Translations under genes and position numbers: made by a program
Shown: positions 45,731 to 55,390 of the stretch, one piece after another
Layout of the letters: each line of letters begins with the position of its first letter
How positions within the stretch are numbered: position 1 is the stretch's first letter
Notes under the pieces: generated by a model
The model's input: the letters and a program-made list of their open reading frames with translations, nothing else
The model's database searches: none
Told to the model about the DNA's origin: nothing
Assembly (NCBI RefSeq): GCF_018883605.1
Contig: NZ_JAHLEM010000012.1
Location: forward strand, 51,078-115,077
From: Streptomyces niphimycinicus
GTDB taxonomy: Bacteria > Actinomycetota > Actinomycetes > Streptomycetales > Streptomycetaceae
Length of the DNA: 64,000 bases
Direction: 5' to 3'

Positions 45731-46780
45731 ATGGGTGTGTCCGATTTCATGCGAGCGGTGCGCATCACCAGGCACGGAGGACCGGAGGTCCTTGAGCTGA
45801 CGGAGGTCGCCGTCCCCGCCCCTCGGGCAGGGGAGGTGCTGGTCCAGGTCAGCGCGGTAGCGCTGAACAACACCGACCTGTGGACTCGGGAGGGCGCCTA
45901 CGGCCGTCCGGGAGACCCGAAGGCGATGTCGGGCTGGCGCGGCCCGATCGACTTCCCGCGTATCCAGGGCGCCGACGTGGCCGGCCGCGTCGTGGCCGTC
46001 GGGACCGGAGTGGAGGGGGTCCTCGTCGGACGCCGAGTGGTCGTCGACCCCGCGATCTACGACACCGAAGGGCCGGACGCCCACCCGGTGGGCCTGATGG
46101 GGAGTGAACGCGACGGGGGATACGCCGAGTACGTGACGGCGCCGGTGGAGCGTGTACATGACGTGACGGAATCGCCGCTCACGGACGAGCAGCTCGCGAC
46201 GTTGCCGACCGCCTACGGCACGGCGCTGGGCATGATCGAGCGAGGCCGGCTGCGGAAGGGGGAAACCGCCCTGGTCTCGGGGGCGTCCGGCGGCGTCGGC
46301 CTCGCGCTGGTGCAGATCGCCCGTGCGCGCGGCGCAAGGGTGCTGGCCATCAGTAGCGGCCCCAAGGCCGATGCGGTGCGCGAAGCAGGCGCGCACGAAG
46401 TCATCGACCGCGCAGGAGACGTCGCCGAGCAGATCCGCACTGCCGCCCCGGAGGGCATCGACGTCGCACTCGACGTCTTGGCCGGCGAACTGGTCAGCGA
46501 GGGGCTGCCGCTGCTGCGCGAAGGGGGCCGGTGGGTCATCGCCGGCGCACTCGGTGGCTACGACGTGACCTTTGACGTGCGCCGTCTCTACCTGCACAAC
46601 GCCCAGGTCATCGGGTCCGCGATGCACACGCCCACACACTTCGACCTGCTCATGGACCTGGCTCGTCGGGCAGAGGTCCAGCCCGTCATCGCGGCGACCT
46701 TCCCACTGGACCAGGCCGCTCAGGCCCAGGAAGAACTCTCCCGCAGGGAGCACGTGGGAAAGATCGTCATGCACCCCTGA
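45731..46780 (+). CDS. Zinc-binding dehydrogenase/quinone oxidoreductase (MDR superfamily)
   Basis: 349-aa medium-chain dehydrogenase. The N-terminal substrate domain starts MRAVRITRHGGPEVLELTEV and the NADP-binding loop is SGASGGVGLALVQIARARG. The structural zinc cysteines of alcohol dehydrogenases are not visible, so it is closer to zeta-crystallin-like quinone reductases. ATG at 45731 has GAGGAGG eight bases upstream; an earlier in-frame ATG at 45692 lies within the operator and has no such site. Probably repressed by the divergent TetR. Confidence 0.9.
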   Translation: MGVSDFMRAVRITRHGGPEVLELTEVAVPAPRAGEVLVQVSAVALNNTDLWTREGAYGRPGDPKAMSGWRGPIDFPRIQGADVAGRVVAVGTGVEGVLVGRRVVVDPAIYDTEGPDAHPVGLMGSERDGGYAEYVTAPVERVHDVTESPLTDEQLATLPTAYGTALGMIERGRLRKGETALVSGASGGVGLALVQIARARGARVLAISSGPKADAVREAGAHEVIDRAGDVAEQIRTAAPEGIDVALDVLAGELVSEGLPLLREGGRWVIAGALGGYDVTFDVRRLYLHNAQVIGSAMHTPTHFDLLMDLARRAEVQPVIAATFPLDQAAQAQEELSRREHVGKIVMHP

Positions 46781-46852
46781 GTTCCATCCGGCGGATCACG
46801 GGCAGAGCCATAAGCGGCCAACCCCATACTTGGCCGACAAAGCCCTGCTGGT

Positions 46853-47008
46853 TCAGGCTGCCTGGCCGAGGCGGGCGGTGGTCAGGTCCTGGTCGCGGAG
46901 CTGGGTGAAGTCGACGTCGACCTTGGGGTCGTACGCCTCCGGCTGGATGCCGAGTTCGTGGGCGGGGTACTCGCCGAACCGGTTGATGTGCTCGGTCAGG
47001 TACGGCGG
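46853..47008 (-). pseudogene. C-terminal remnant of a transposase, possibly Tn3 family
   Basis: About 50 codons read PPYLTEHINRFGEYPAHELG, then IQPEAYDPKVDVDFTQLRDQ, then DLTTARLGQAA and stop. The segment resembles the extreme C-terminus of actinomycete Tn3-type transposases as I recall it; the assignment is tentative. No catalytic region, resolvase or inverted repeats are nearby. Confidence 0.4.
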
Positions 47009-47102
47009 TGGGGCAGTCCGGCGAGGGCGGCGCGATCGCTGTCGGTGAAGGCGGGCTTGCCGACCTGGCGCTGCGGGGCGGGCAGTTGATGCCGAAGCAC
47101 GA

Positions 47103-47213
47103 GTCACCGCGGCGATCGCGGCCGTCCCCTCGCAGGCGCGCGTGCGCACCCCGGATCCCGGCGGCACCGCCACCACCGACGAGTTCGCCGAGGCCCTGAT
47201 TGCCTTCCTGTGA
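47103..47213 (+). pseudogene. 3' end of an isocitrate/isopropylmalate dehydrogenase-family gene
   Basis: The 36 codons end RTPDPGGTATTDEFAEALIA then FL and stop, the typical C-terminus of isopropylmalate/tartrate dehydrogenases (RTPDLGGTATT). Nothing upstream is homologous, so only the tail remains. Confidence 0.6.
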
Positions 47214-47257
47214 ACGGCGAGCGCGGGCACCGGAGCGAGTGCATGGCAATGACCGTA

Positions 47258-47272
47258 GTCAATGTCATAGAC
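47258..47272. promoter_or_regulatory. 15-bp palindrome upstream of the M20 peptidase gene
   Basis: GTCAATG-T-CATAGAC, arms matching at six of seven positions. The same type of palindrome, GTCATCG-C-CATTGAC, is found in the TetR/binding-protein promoter at 49400-49414, so this is a likely second site for that TetR regulator. Confidence 0.5.
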
Positions 47273-47386
47273 TAACTTCGTGAGGTGAGCTTTGGGGGTG
47301 GGCTCTGTCGAGAGGGCCGGCAGCCTCGGCACGCCCCTCCCGCAGGACCCCACCTCGTCCCCAGGCCCCCGCGCGAAGGATCTGCT

Positions 47387-48502
47387 GTGAAACCAGCCGC
47401 AGGACACAAGCCCGAGCTGTTCCTCACCCGGCTACGTCAACTGGTCGACATCGAGACCCCAACAGGCCACTCACCGGGGCTGGACGCGACCTATGAGCTG
47501 CTGACGGAGTGGTCCGACGGTCTACTCGGAACGCTCCACCGCGAGGTCCGCGAGGGCGTACCCCACTTGTACCGGGAGGAGAAGGACCGTTCCGGGGCCC
47601 CACCGGTCCTTCTCCTCGGACACGCCGACACCGTGTGGCCGCTCGGTACTCTCGCCGACTGGCCGTTCCGCGTCGACGGCGCGCGGGTCACCGGACCTGG
47701 GGCGTTCGACATGAAGTCCGGGCTGGTGCTCGCTCTCGAGGCGCTGGAGCTCGCGGGCGACACCGACCACGTCCGGCTGCTGGTGACGGGCGATGAGGAG
47801 CGCGGCTCCCTCACCTCGCGCGACCTGATCGAGGACGTGGCGCGGGACTGTTCCGCCGTGTTTGTCCTGGAACCCAGCTTGGACGGGGCGCTCAAAACCG
47901 CACGCAAGGGCGGCGCCATGTTCGAGGTCACGGTGAAGGGGCGGGCGGCCCACGCCGGCCTGGAACCGGAGCGCGGGGTGAACGCCTTGGTCGAGCTGTC
48001 CCACCAGGTGCTCGCGATCGATGCCCTGGGCGACCCCGCTCAAGGGACGACCGTTACACCGACCGTCAGCAGGTCCGGTAGCACCAGGAATACGATCCCG
48101 GAGAGCGCGACGGTCGAGATCGACGTACGGGCATGGCATCGCGAGGAGCTCGTACGGGTGGAGAAGGATCTGCGGACCCTGCGGTCCCGGACCCCCGGTG
48201 CGCGGCTCGAACTCGCGGGCGGCATCAATCGCTTCCCCCTGGAACGCAGTATGTCCGCCGACCTGCTGGAACTGGCGCGGGCACTCGCACGGGCGGAGGG
48301 GCTGTCACCTGTGACCGAAGTCAAGGTCGGCGGCGCGTCCGACGGGAACTTCACCGCGGCGCTCGGCATCCCCACCCTCGACGGACTGGGGCCGGGCGGC
48401 GGCGGGGCGCACGGGCGCGACGAATGGGTGGACGCCGACTCCGTGGGGGAGCGGGCTGCCCTGGTCGCCGCCCTGATCTGTGCCCACGCCTGCCCGAGGT
48501 AG
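47387..48502 (+). CDS. M20 family metallopeptidase (glutamate carboxypeptidase G2-like)
   Basis: 371-aa zinc exopeptidase. Metal ligands and catalytic residues are visible: HADTVWPLG (His and catalytic Asp), AFDMKSG (bridging Asp), TGDEERGS (catalytic Glu and ligand), with a dimerisation domain starting GGAMFEVTVKGRAAHAGLEP and the C-terminal ligand in GGGGAHGRDEW. It removes C-terminal residues such as glutamate from peptides or folates. No signal peptide, so intracellular. GTG at 47387 has AAGGA seven bases upstream; the earlier frame is not homologous. Probably part of the TetR-controlled peptide unit. Confidence 0.9.
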   Translation: MKPAAGHKPELFLTRLRQLVDIETPTGHSPGLDATYELLTEWSDGLLGTLHREVREGVPHLYREEKDRSGAPPVLLLGHADTVWPLGTLADWPFRVDGARVTGPGAFDMKSGLVLALEALELAGDTDHVRLLVTGDEERGSLTSRDLIEDVARDCSAVFVLEPSLDGALKTARKGGAMFEVTVKGRAAHAGLEPERGVNALVELSHQVLAIDALGDPAQGTTVTPTVSRSGSTRNTIPESATVEIDVRAWHREELVRVEKDLRTLRSRTPGARLELAGGINRFPLERSMSADLLELARALARAEGLSPVTEVKVGGASDGNFTAALGIPTLDGLGPGGGGAHGRDEWVDADSVGERAALVAALICAHACPR

Positions 48503-48510
48503 GGGCGGGA

Positions 48511-48554
48511 GAGGGTCCGTCGGCCGGAGCGGGAGCGACGGCCGACGGACCCTC
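48511..48554. terminator. Strong bidirectional terminator
   Basis: A perfect 16-bp inverted repeat (GAGGGTCCGTCGGCCG and its complement) with a 12-base loop lies between the convergent M20 and TetR genes, 9 bases after one stop and about 40 from the other. Confidence 0.85.
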
Positions 48555-48595
48555 GGACGGCGTACGGGAGCGAACCCAACGGCCCGTTCGGTACG

Positions 48596-49321
48596 TCAGG
48601 ACGTCGACGCGGACAGGACGGCCACCCGTGTTTCGACGGCGTCGAGAAGCATTTCCACCGCCTGGTCGAAAACATGCGGGTCGCCGATGGAGGTCAGGTG
48701 GTCGGACATCGAGGCGATGCGCGGATAGGCCTCCGGGGAGAGGCTGCGGTACTCGACCTCCCAGGCCAGCGCGTCACCGCGCCGGGTGTTGTCGTCGAGA
48801 GCGTGCAGCCCCGACTCCATGCTGGACAGCGCGCGGATGACATTGCCGAAGACGCGCATCGTCGACGTGGCTTCCTCCGGCGGCAAGCCCGCCCGTACCA
48901 GCGCGTCCAGCGCGAACTCCACGTTCTTGAACTCGGCGGGCCGGCGCGTGGTGCGCGCGGCCATTTGGAGAGCGAACTGGGGGTAGCGCAGGTAGTGGTC
49001 GTGGATATGCCGGGCCATGACGCGCAGGTCCTCGCGCCAGGAGTCGGTGGCCTCCAACTGCCCGCCGTAGGAGCCCGCACGCAGGCTGTCGATCAGTTCG
49101 AGAACCAGCTCGTCCTTGTCGCGGAAGTGCCGGTAGATCGAGGTCGGATGGGCTTCGAGTTCCTTACCCAGGGCCTGGAAGGTCAGCCCATCGAGACCGT
49201 CCCGCACGGCGATGGTCTCCGCAGCCTCCAGGATCATTTCACGGCTCAGGCTGTGCCGGGCCCGCCGCCGGGGCCTCGGCTTCTTCGCTGTCGAGCGCTT
49301 CCCGTCCTGGCTCGTGCTCAT
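48596..49321 (-). CDS. TetR/AcrR family transcriptional regulator of the peptide unit
   Basis: 241-aa regulator with an arginine-rich N-terminal tail, helix-turn-helix (DGLDGLTFQALGKELEAHPT, then SIYRHFRDKDELVLELI) and a TetR_C ligand domain (LRYPQFALQMAARTTRRPAE). ATG at 49321 has GGAGGGAAGG upstream; frame beyond it enters the promoter. It diverges from the binding-protein operon, and palindromes of the same kind lie both here and before the M20 gene. Confidence 0.88.
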   Translation of the reverse strand: MSTSQDGKRSTAKKPRPRRRARHSLSREMILEAAETIAVRDGLDGLTFQALGKELEAHPTSIYRHFRDKDELVLELIDSLRAGSYGGQLEATDSWREDLRVMARHIHDHYLRYPQFALQMAARTTRRPAEFKNVEFALDALVRAGLPPEEATSTMRVFGNVIRALSSMESGLHALDDNTRRGDALAWEVEYRSLSPEAYPRIASMSDHLTSIGDPHVFDQAVEMLLDAVETRVAVLSASTS

Positions 49322-49399
49322 CAGGGCCTTCCCTCCGTCCGGCGGGGCGATGAAACCCCATTGGGGACGACTCTGCCCGAAGCCTGACTCACGAAGCAA

Positions 49400-49414
49400 G
49401 TCATCGCCATTGAC
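49400..49414. promoter_or_regulatory. 15-bp palindrome in the TetR / ABC operon divergent promoter
   Basis: GTCATCG-C-CATTGAC shares CATTGAC/GTCAATG half-sites with the palindrome before the M20 gene. It is followed by TATAAGG and lies between the divergent TetR and solute-binding protein genes, so one bound repressor could control both. Confidence 0.5.
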
Positions 49415-49505
49415 TATAAGGTTGTCGACACCTCTTGCTGTGGCTGGATCCGCTCCCTACGATGAGGCCGCACAGCGCCCGCCAGGGCCGTACGGAGGGA
49501 AGGTG

Positions 49506-51221
49506 ATGGCGATGGGCCAACACGAGAACGGCCGCACGCGGACACTCGTGGGAACCCGGAGGGCTACCGCCGCAGCCGCCCTGTCGGTGGGCGCCGTGCT
49601 CGCGGGATGCACGTCCTCCGGCGTCGGGCAGGCCGGGGCCACGCAGAACCCGGTGGTGCCGGTCAAGGAGGGCGGGAGCCTGGTCATCGGCGCAGAGCAG
49701 GAACCGGACTGCGCCGACTGGATCTCCGTATGCAGTGGCTCCATCTGGGGCGACTACCTGATGCGGACGACCACGATCCCGAAGGTATTCGACACCCGGC
49801 GCTCGGGTGACGCCTGGGTACCGGTCGCCTCCCCGCTGATGGCCGATGAACCGACCACGACCACCAGCGGCCCGCAGCGGATCACGTACCGGATCTCGCC
49901 CGACGCGGTCTGGTCCGACGGCGAGCCGATCACCTCGGCCGACCTGAAATACACCGCCCTACAGATCCGCGACGGCAAGGACGTCCTGGACAAGACCGGC
50001 TACGACAAGATCAGCAAGATCGAGACGCCCGACGCCAAGACCGCCGTGGTCACTCTCCGTGAGACCTACGGCGGCTGGCGCACCTTGTTCAGCTCGATCT
50101 ACGGCGTCCTGCCCGAGCATCTGCTCAAGGGCAAGAACCGCAACGCGATCATGAAGGACGGCTACTCCTTCAGCGGCGGCCCGTGGAAGATCCAGTCCTG
50201 GAAGAAGGGCACCTCAGTCACTCTCATCCCCAACGCCCGCTACTGGGGCCCCAAGCCCAAGCTCGACAAGGTCACCTTCCAGTTCACCACCGACACCGCC
50301 GCGGCCTTCCAGGCTTTCAAGAGCGGCCAGCTCGACGCCCTCTTCCCGACGCCGCAGCTCGATGTCGTCGAACAGCTCAACCAGACAGCCGGGGGCACCC
50401 GACGGCAGATCGACGCCGAGACGGGCAACCTGGAGGCGATCTGGATGAACAACGAGAAGTTCCCTTTCGACTCCGTCGACGTGCGCCGCGCCGTCGCCTA
50501 CGCCATCGACCGCACCGCCATCGTCAAGAAGCTCTACGGCTCCCTCGGCGTGGGCAAGCCCGCCCAGAGCTTCCTCACCCCGGTCCTTTCCTCCTACGCC
50601 GGCACCGACTTCTCCCACTACACCCGAGACCTCAAGGCCGTTGACAAGGCAATGCGGGGGGACGGCTGGGCCAAGGGCAGTGACGGCATCTGGGCCAAGG
50701 GCGGACGCCGGGCAGAGTTCACCATCGTCTCCCTCGCCGGCAACAAGCGGCGCGAACTCACCGAGCAGATCCTCCAGACCCAGCTAGAGCAGGCCGGCTT
50801 CCGGATGACCATCAAGAACACCACTCCGGCCAACCTGTTCGGTAAGCAGGCACCAGCCGGCACCTTCCAAATGGGGCTGTGGACGCTCATCGACACCTTC
50901 CCCGACCCCACGCAGAGCAACAGTTTCAGCAGCACCTCCATCCCCACTGAGGCCAACGGCCGCTCCGGCCTCAACTTCGTCCGCGCCCGGATCGACGGCC
51001 TCGATCCGCTGCTCGCCACCGTCGACCGCGAGACCGACCCGAGGAAACGCGTCAAGGCCTCCCGCCAGGCGGACAAGATCATCGCCGACCAGGTGCCCGC
51101 GATCCCGATCAGCACCGTCCCGAACATCCTCCTGTGGAACGACCGCGTCGGCGGCCCGCTCAGCAACAACCCGAGCGAAGGCCCTTGGTGGAACCTCGCC
51201 AAATGGGGAGTGGCAAAGTGA
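49506..51221 (+). CDS. Extracellular solute-binding protein, family 5, lipoprotein
   Basis: 571-aa peptide-type binding protein. N-terminal signal with a lipobox LAGC (residues 32-35). Family 5 blocks include TYRISPDAVWSDGEPITSAD, FSGGPWKIQSW, and VDVRRAVAYAIDRTAIVKKL. It captures peptides or similar ligands for the importer encoded by the next four genes. ATG at 49506 has GGAGGGAAGG upstream. Its stop overlaps the permease start (GTGA). Unlike the binding protein at 3.1 kb it has only a weak twin-arginine pattern. Confidence 0.93.
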   Translation: MAMGQHENGRTRTLVGTRRATAAAALSVGAVLAGCTSSGVGQAGATQNPVVPVKEGGSLVIGAEQEPDCADWISVCSGSIWGDYLMRTTTIPKVFDTRRSGDAWVPVASPLMADEPTTTTSGPQRITYRISPDAVWSDGEPITSADLKYTALQIRDGKDVLDKTGYDKISKIETPDAKTAVVTLRETYGGWRTLFSSIYGVLPEHLLKGKNRNAIMKDGYSFSGGPWKIQSWKKGTSVTLIPNARYWGPKPKLDKVTFQFTTDTAAAFQAFKSGQLDALFPTPQLDVVEQLNQTAGGTRRQIDAETGNLEAIWMNNEKFPFDSVDVRRAVAYAIDRTAIVKKLYGSLGVGKPAQSFLTPVLSSYAGTDFSHYTRDLKAVDKAMRGDGWAKGSDGIWAKGGRRAEFTIVSLAGNKRRELTEQILQTQLEQAGFRMTIKNTTPANLFGKQAPAGTFQMGLWTLIDTFPDPTQSNSFSSTSIPTEANGRSGLNFVRARIDGLDPLLATVDRETDPRKRVKASRQADKIIADQVPAIPISTVPNILLWNDRVGGPLSNNPSEGPWWNLAKWGVAK

Positions 51222-52282
51222 CGGAGGCTCTGCGGGCCGCCCCCGCTCCCGAGGGCCGGCACTCCGAAGGCCGCGGCGCGCAGGGCCGTGGCCGCGTGGG
51301 CCGGTCCCGGCAGATGCTCCGCTACGCGGTCCGCCGGTTGGCCTACTCGGTTCCCGTCGTCCTGGTCGCCTCGTTCGTCTTCTTCTGGGCCGTCCGCTCC
51401 ACCTTCGACCCGCTCACCAAGCTGCGCCAGGCCCGCGACCCCGGCGTCCTCGCCCGCGAATCCGCCCGCCTCGGCCTTGAGCGGCCGGTCCTCGAACAGT
51501 ACGGACTGTGGATGAAGGCCTTCGTCACCGGCGACTGGGGCGTGAGCACCCGCACCGGCGACCGCGCCCAGGCCATGATCGGCTCCGCCCTCGGCACCAC
51601 CCTCCAACTAGTCGGCTGGGCCGTGCTGTTCGCCGTGGTCGTCGCCCTCGCGATCGGCACCTACTCGGCAGCCCGCCAGTACTCGGCGGGCGACCACCTG
51701 CTCACCGGGTTGTCCTACCTGGGCGTGGCCATGCCTGCCTTCTGGCTCGGCCTCCTGCTCATCCAGGTGTTCGCCATCTGGCCGCGCGAACAATTCGGGC
51801 TCGAACAACCCCCGCTGTACTTCGTGGGCCTGCACTCGCCGGGCATGAGCGGTGTCAACGCCGACTACTTCCGGCACCTGGTCCTGCCGGTCATGACCCT
51901 CACCGTCGGGCTGATCGCCAGTTGGTCCCGCTTCAGCCGGGCGTCCATGCTTGAAGCTCTGAACAGCGACTACGTCAAGACCGCTCGTGCCAAGGGGGTG
52001 CCCCCGCGCCGGATCTTCCTCCGGCACGCGCTGCGCAACTCACTGGCGCCCTTCGTCACCGTCGTCGCTGCCGACACAGCCCTGCTCATCGGCGGCCTCG
52101 TCGTCACCGAGCAGATCTTCGCCATCTCCGGCATGGGCCGGCTGTTCCTCGACTCCCTGCTGGCCGGCGACGTGTACGTACTCCTTCCCTGGATGCTGAT
52201 CGTGGCGCTGGCGATGGTCCTGTTCAACCTGGCGGCCGACCTCGGATACGCGCTGCTCGACCCGAGAGTGACCTTGCGATGA
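51218..52282 (+). CDS. ABC transporter permease, DppB/OppB type
   Basis: 354-aa membrane protein. After a 35-residue hydrophilic lead it shows MLRYAVRRLAYSVPVVLVAS, the standard DppB start, then six predicted helices and the cytoplasmic coupling loop DYVKTARAKGVPPRRIFLRH. GTG at 51218 overlaps the binding-protein stop. Forms the transmembrane pore with the next gene product. Confidence 0.92.
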   Translation: MTEALRAAPAPEGRHSEGRGAQGRGRVGRSRQMLRYAVRRLAYSVPVVLVASFVFFWAVRSTFDPLTKLRQARDPGVLARESARLGLERPVLEQYGLWMKAFVTGDWGVSTRTGDRAQAMIGSALGTTLQLVGWAVLFAVVVALAIGTYSAARQYSAGDHLLTGLSYLGVAMPAFWLGLLLIQVFAIWPREQFGLEQPPLYFVGLHSPGMSGVNADYFRHLVLPVMTLTVGLIASWSRFSRASMLEALNSDYVKTARAKGVPPRRIFLRHALRNSLAPFVTVVAADTALLIGGLVVTEQIFAISGMGRLFLDSLLAGDVYVLLPWMLIVALAMVLFNLAADLGYALLDPRVTLR

Positions 52283-53187
52283 CCGTACCCAGTCACCACC
52301 CCGCGGAGCGGGCGCTCCCGCCGACGCCGCGGCCCGCGGACAAGAGCCGGCGGCGGATCCTCGTCGAACGGTTCCTGCGCCACCGCCTGGCCGTGATCGG
52401 CCTGCTGATCCTGCTGGCGCTCATGATCTGTTGCTATGGAGCGGCGTGGGTGGCGCCCCATCCACGCAACGCCCAGGACATCCTCACCGGAGCCCTGCCC
52501 CCCTCCTCGGAGCACTGGCTCGGCACCGACGACCTCGGCCGCGACTACCTCACCGAACTCCTCTACGCAGGACAGGTCTCGTTGACCGTCGGCCTCGGTG
52601 TCGCCTTCCTGTCGACCGCCGTCGGAACCCTCGTCGGAGCGGTCTCCGGTCTCCTCGGCGGCTGGATCGACGAGGTGATCATGCGGATCACCGACCTCTT
52701 CCTCATCATCCCGGCCATCGCCCTCCTCGCGCTCGCCATGCAGACGCTCAGCCCCTCACCCGTGACCATCGTGCTCGTCCTCGCCGGACTCGGCTGGACC
52801 GTGATCGCACGCGTCGTCCGTTCCCAGGTCATCAGCCTCCGGGAGAAGGAGTTCGTGCAAGCCGCGCAGGTGCTCGGCTCCTCGCGGACCCAGATTGTCC
52901 TGCGGCACCTGCTGCCCAACCTGGCCGGTGTGATCATCGTCAACGCCTCCATCGCGGTGGCCGCCGCGATCATCCTGGAATCCACACTCAGCTTCCTCGG
53001 CTTCGGCATCCAGCCGCCCCAGTCCAGTTGGGGCAACCTCCTCAACCAGGCCGCCGGGCTCGTCGGCACGCCCAAGGACTACCTCCTGTACGCGCCCGGC
53101 GTAGCCATCCTCCTCACCGTCCTCGCAGTCAACTTCCTGGGCGACGGACTGCGAGACGCCTTCGACCAGCAGAGCAGGCAGTCATGA
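52279..53187 (+). CDS. ABC transporter permease, DppC/OppC type
   Basis: 302-aa partner permease with the motif HWLGTDDLGRDYLTELLYAG after the first helix and the coupling loop FVQAAQVLGSSRTQIVLRHL. It joins the previous gene product to form the pore. ATG overlaps the preceding stop (ATGA). Confidence 0.93.
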   Translation: MTVPSHHPAERALPPTPRPADKSRRRILVERFLRHRLAVIGLLILLALMICCYGAAWVAPHPRNAQDILTGALPPSSEHWLGTDDLGRDYLTELLYAGQVSLTVGLGVAFLSTAVGTLVGAVSGLLGGWIDEVIMRITDLFLIIPAIALLALAMQTLSPSPVTIVLVLAGLGWTVIARVVRSQVISLREKEFVQAAQVLGSSRTQIVLRHLLPNLAGVIIVNASIAVAAAIILESTLSFLGFGIQPPQSSWGNLLNQAAGLVGTPKDYLLYAPGVAILLTVLAVNFLGDGLRDAFDQQSRQS

Positions 53188-54257
53188 CCTCTCTCACTTC
53201 CGACACCGGCAACGACCGGCCGGACACCGCCACCGACCTGCTCTCCGTCCGTGACCTGACGGTCGAGTACCGAACCGACACGGGGCACGCCGCCGCCGTG
53301 GAACGCCTCTCCTTCGACGTGCACGAAGGCGAGACACTCGCCCTCGTCGGGGAGTCGGGCTCCGGTAAGAGCGCGGCGGCCATGGCCCTGATGGGCCTGC
53401 TCCCGCCGTCCGCGCGGGTCAGCGGCTCGCTCCGCTTCCGGGGGCGGGAACTCCTCGGACTGCCCGAGCGGGAACTGCGCGCGGTGCGGGGTCGGCAGAT
53501 CGGCATCATCTTTCAGGACGCACTGGCCGCGCTGAACCCCATGATGACGGTCGGCGACCAGATCACCGAGGCCGTCGCCGTCCACGCCCCCGGCCTCGGC
53601 CGCGATGCCCTCACCGAGCGTGCCATCGACCTCCTCGGACTCGTCGGCATCCCCGCACCCCGATCCCGGCTGCACGCCTACCCACACGAGTTCTCCGGCG
53701 GCATGCGCCAACGCGTCATGATCGCCATCGGCATGGCCAACGAACCCGACCTGCTCATCGCAGACGAACCGACCACTGCCCTCGACGTGACCGTACAGGC
53801 TCAGATCCTCGACGTCCTGCGCCATGTGCAGGAACGCACCGGCACCTCGGTGCTGCTGATCACCCACGACCTCGGCGTCGTCGCGGGCGTCGCCGACCGC
53901 GTCATGGTCATGTACGGCGGTCGCAACCTGGAGTGCGGCGACGCCGAGTCGGTCTTCTACCGGCCCGCGCACCCGTACACGCGGGCCCTGCTGGACGCGC
54001 TCCCGCGAATCGACCGGCGCGTCCCCCGGCTCACTCAGATCCCGGGCCAGCCCGACCCGCCCGGACGCCGCCCGCGCGGCTGCCCGTTCCAGCCCCGCTG
54101 CTCCCACGCCCTGCCCGAAGTCTGCGGCACCGAGATCGGGGCCGCGGTCCGGCTTTCCGACCTGCATACCACCGGGTGCGTCCGGACGCACGAGATCGCA
54201 CTCGCCACCGACAGGGACATCGCACTCGCCACCGACCGGGAAGGGGACGCGCGATGA
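53184..54257 (+). CDS. ABC transporter ATP-binding protein, DppD/OppD type
   Basis: 357-aa ATPase: Walker [10 protein letters not shown] (near residue 56), signature FSGGMRQR, Walker [13 protein letters not shown], switch His LITHD. The C-terminal OppD/F domain has the cysteine pattern [17 protein letters not shown] characteristic of oligopeptide transporters and thought in some members to bind an iron-sulphur cluster. ATG overlaps the preceding stop. The last residues contain a short repeat (two copies of IALATDR). Confidence 0.93.
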   Translation: MTSLTSDTGNDRPDTATDLLSVRDLTVEYRTDTGHAAAVERLSFDVHEGETLALVGESGSGKSAAAMALMGLLPPSARVSGSLRFRGRELLGLPERELRAVRGRQIGIIFQDALAALNPMMTVGDQITEAVAVHAPGLGRDALTERAIDLLGLVGIPAPRSRLHAYPHEFSGGMRQRVMIAIGMANEPDLLIADEPTTALDVTVQAQILDVLRHVQERTGTSVLLITHDLGVVAGVADRVMVMYGGRNLECGDAESVFYRPAHPYTRALLDALPRIDRRVPRLTQIPGQPDPPGRRPRGCPFQPRCSHALPEVCGTEIGAAVRLSDLHTTGCVRTHEIALATDRDIALATDREGDAR

Positions 54258-55291
54258 AGACGAAGACGTCGACGGTCGCGGTACCGAAGACGGACGCGCC
54301 CGCCGTGCACGTCCAGGCCCTGGCCGCCGAGTACCGCACCGGCCGCCGCGCCGGCACGGTCCAGGCCGTGTCCGGCGTCGACCTCACCATCGGCCGTGGC
54401 CGCACCCTCGGCCTGGTGGGGGAAACCGGCTGCGGCAAGAGCACCCTCGGCCGCTGCCTGGTCCGCCTCGTCCAGCCGGTCGGCGGCCAGGCCCTGATCA
54501 ACGGCCTCGACATCGCCCGGGCCCGAGGCGACGAAATCACCCGGCTGCGCAAGCAGATCCAGCTCGTCTTCCAGGATCCGTACTCCTCGCTCGACCCCCG
54601 GATGACCGTCGAGCAGATCCTCGTCGAACCCCTGCGCATCCACCGCCTGCACCGCACCCGCCGGGCCGAGCGGGTCCGCGAACTCCTCGAACAGGTCGGC
54701 CTCGACCCCGACCACGCCCGGCGCTACCCCAGCCAGTTCTCCGGCGGACAACGCCAGCGCATCGGAATCGCCCGCGCCCTCGCCGTCGAACCGGACGTCC
54801 TCGTCCTCGACGAACCGGTCAGCGCGCTGGACGTCAGCGTGCAGGCGAGCGTCATCAACCTGCTTCAGGACCTCCAACGGGAGCTGGCACTCACCTACCT
54901 CTTCATCGCCCACGACCTGTCGGTGGTGCGTCAGATCAGCGACGAGGTCGCCGTCATGTACCTCGGCCGGATCGTCGAGAGCGGTCCCGCCGACGCACTG
55001 TACGGCGCCCCGCACCACCCCTACACCCAGGCGCTGCTGTCGGCGGTCCCGATCCCGGACCCACGCGCCGAGCGGGCCCGCCGCCGCATCGTGCTCCAGG
55101 GTGACGCCCCCAGCCCGCAGAGCCCGCCGTCCGGCTGCCGGTTCCGCACCCGCTGCTGGAAGGCACAGGAGATCTGCGGTCAGCAGACGCCCGTCCTCCG
55201 GCACACTGCCACGGGCCACCGGGTCGCCTGCCACTTCCCCGAGCCCGCGACGCCCGTGGTTTCCGCCGGCCGCCCGCCCACTGCAACGTGA
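54254..55291 (+). CDS. ABC transporter ATP-binding protein, DppF/OppF type
   Basis: 345-aa second ATPase: Walker [11 protein letters not shown]-loop [10 protein letters not shown], signature FSGGQRQR, Walker [13 protein letters not shown], switch His IAHDLS; C-terminal cysteine pattern [21 protein letters not shown] overlaps the DppD stop. In contrast to the transporter at the left edge, D and F are separate chains here. It completes a five-gene importer. Confidence 0.93.
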   Translation: MKTKTSTVAVPKTDAPAVHVQALAAEYRTGRRAGTVQAVSGVDLTIGRGRTLGLVGETGCGKSTLGRCLVRLVQPVGGQALINGLDIARARGDEITRLRKQIQLVFQDPYSSLDPRMTVEQILVEPLRIHRLHRTRRAERVRELLEQVGLDPDHARRYPSQFSGGQRQRIGIARALAVEPDVLVLDEPVSALDVSVQASVINLLQDLQRELALTYLFIAHDLSVVRQISDEVAVMYLGRIVESGPADALYGAPHHPYTQALLSAVPIPDPRAERARRRIVLQGDAPSPQSPPSGCRFRTRCWKAQEICGQQTPVLRHTATGHRVACHFPEPATPVVSAGRPPTAT

Positions 55292-55347
55292 CACCGGCGA
55301 ACCGCTCGATCTTCTGACGGCACGATCCCCGACTTATCCGCCCCTAC

Positions 55348-55369
55348 CCGTACGACCTCCGGCGTACGG
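55348..55369 (+). other. Hairpin in the leader of the S9 peptidase gene
   Basis: CCGTACG and CGTACGG form a 7-bp perfect stem around an 8-base loop, 21 bases before the peptidase GTG and 56 bases after the DppF stop. It may reduce read-through from the transporter genes or protect an mRNA end. No T-run. Confidence 0.4.
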
Positions 55370-55390
55370 CGATATCCAAGGAGTCCGGCA

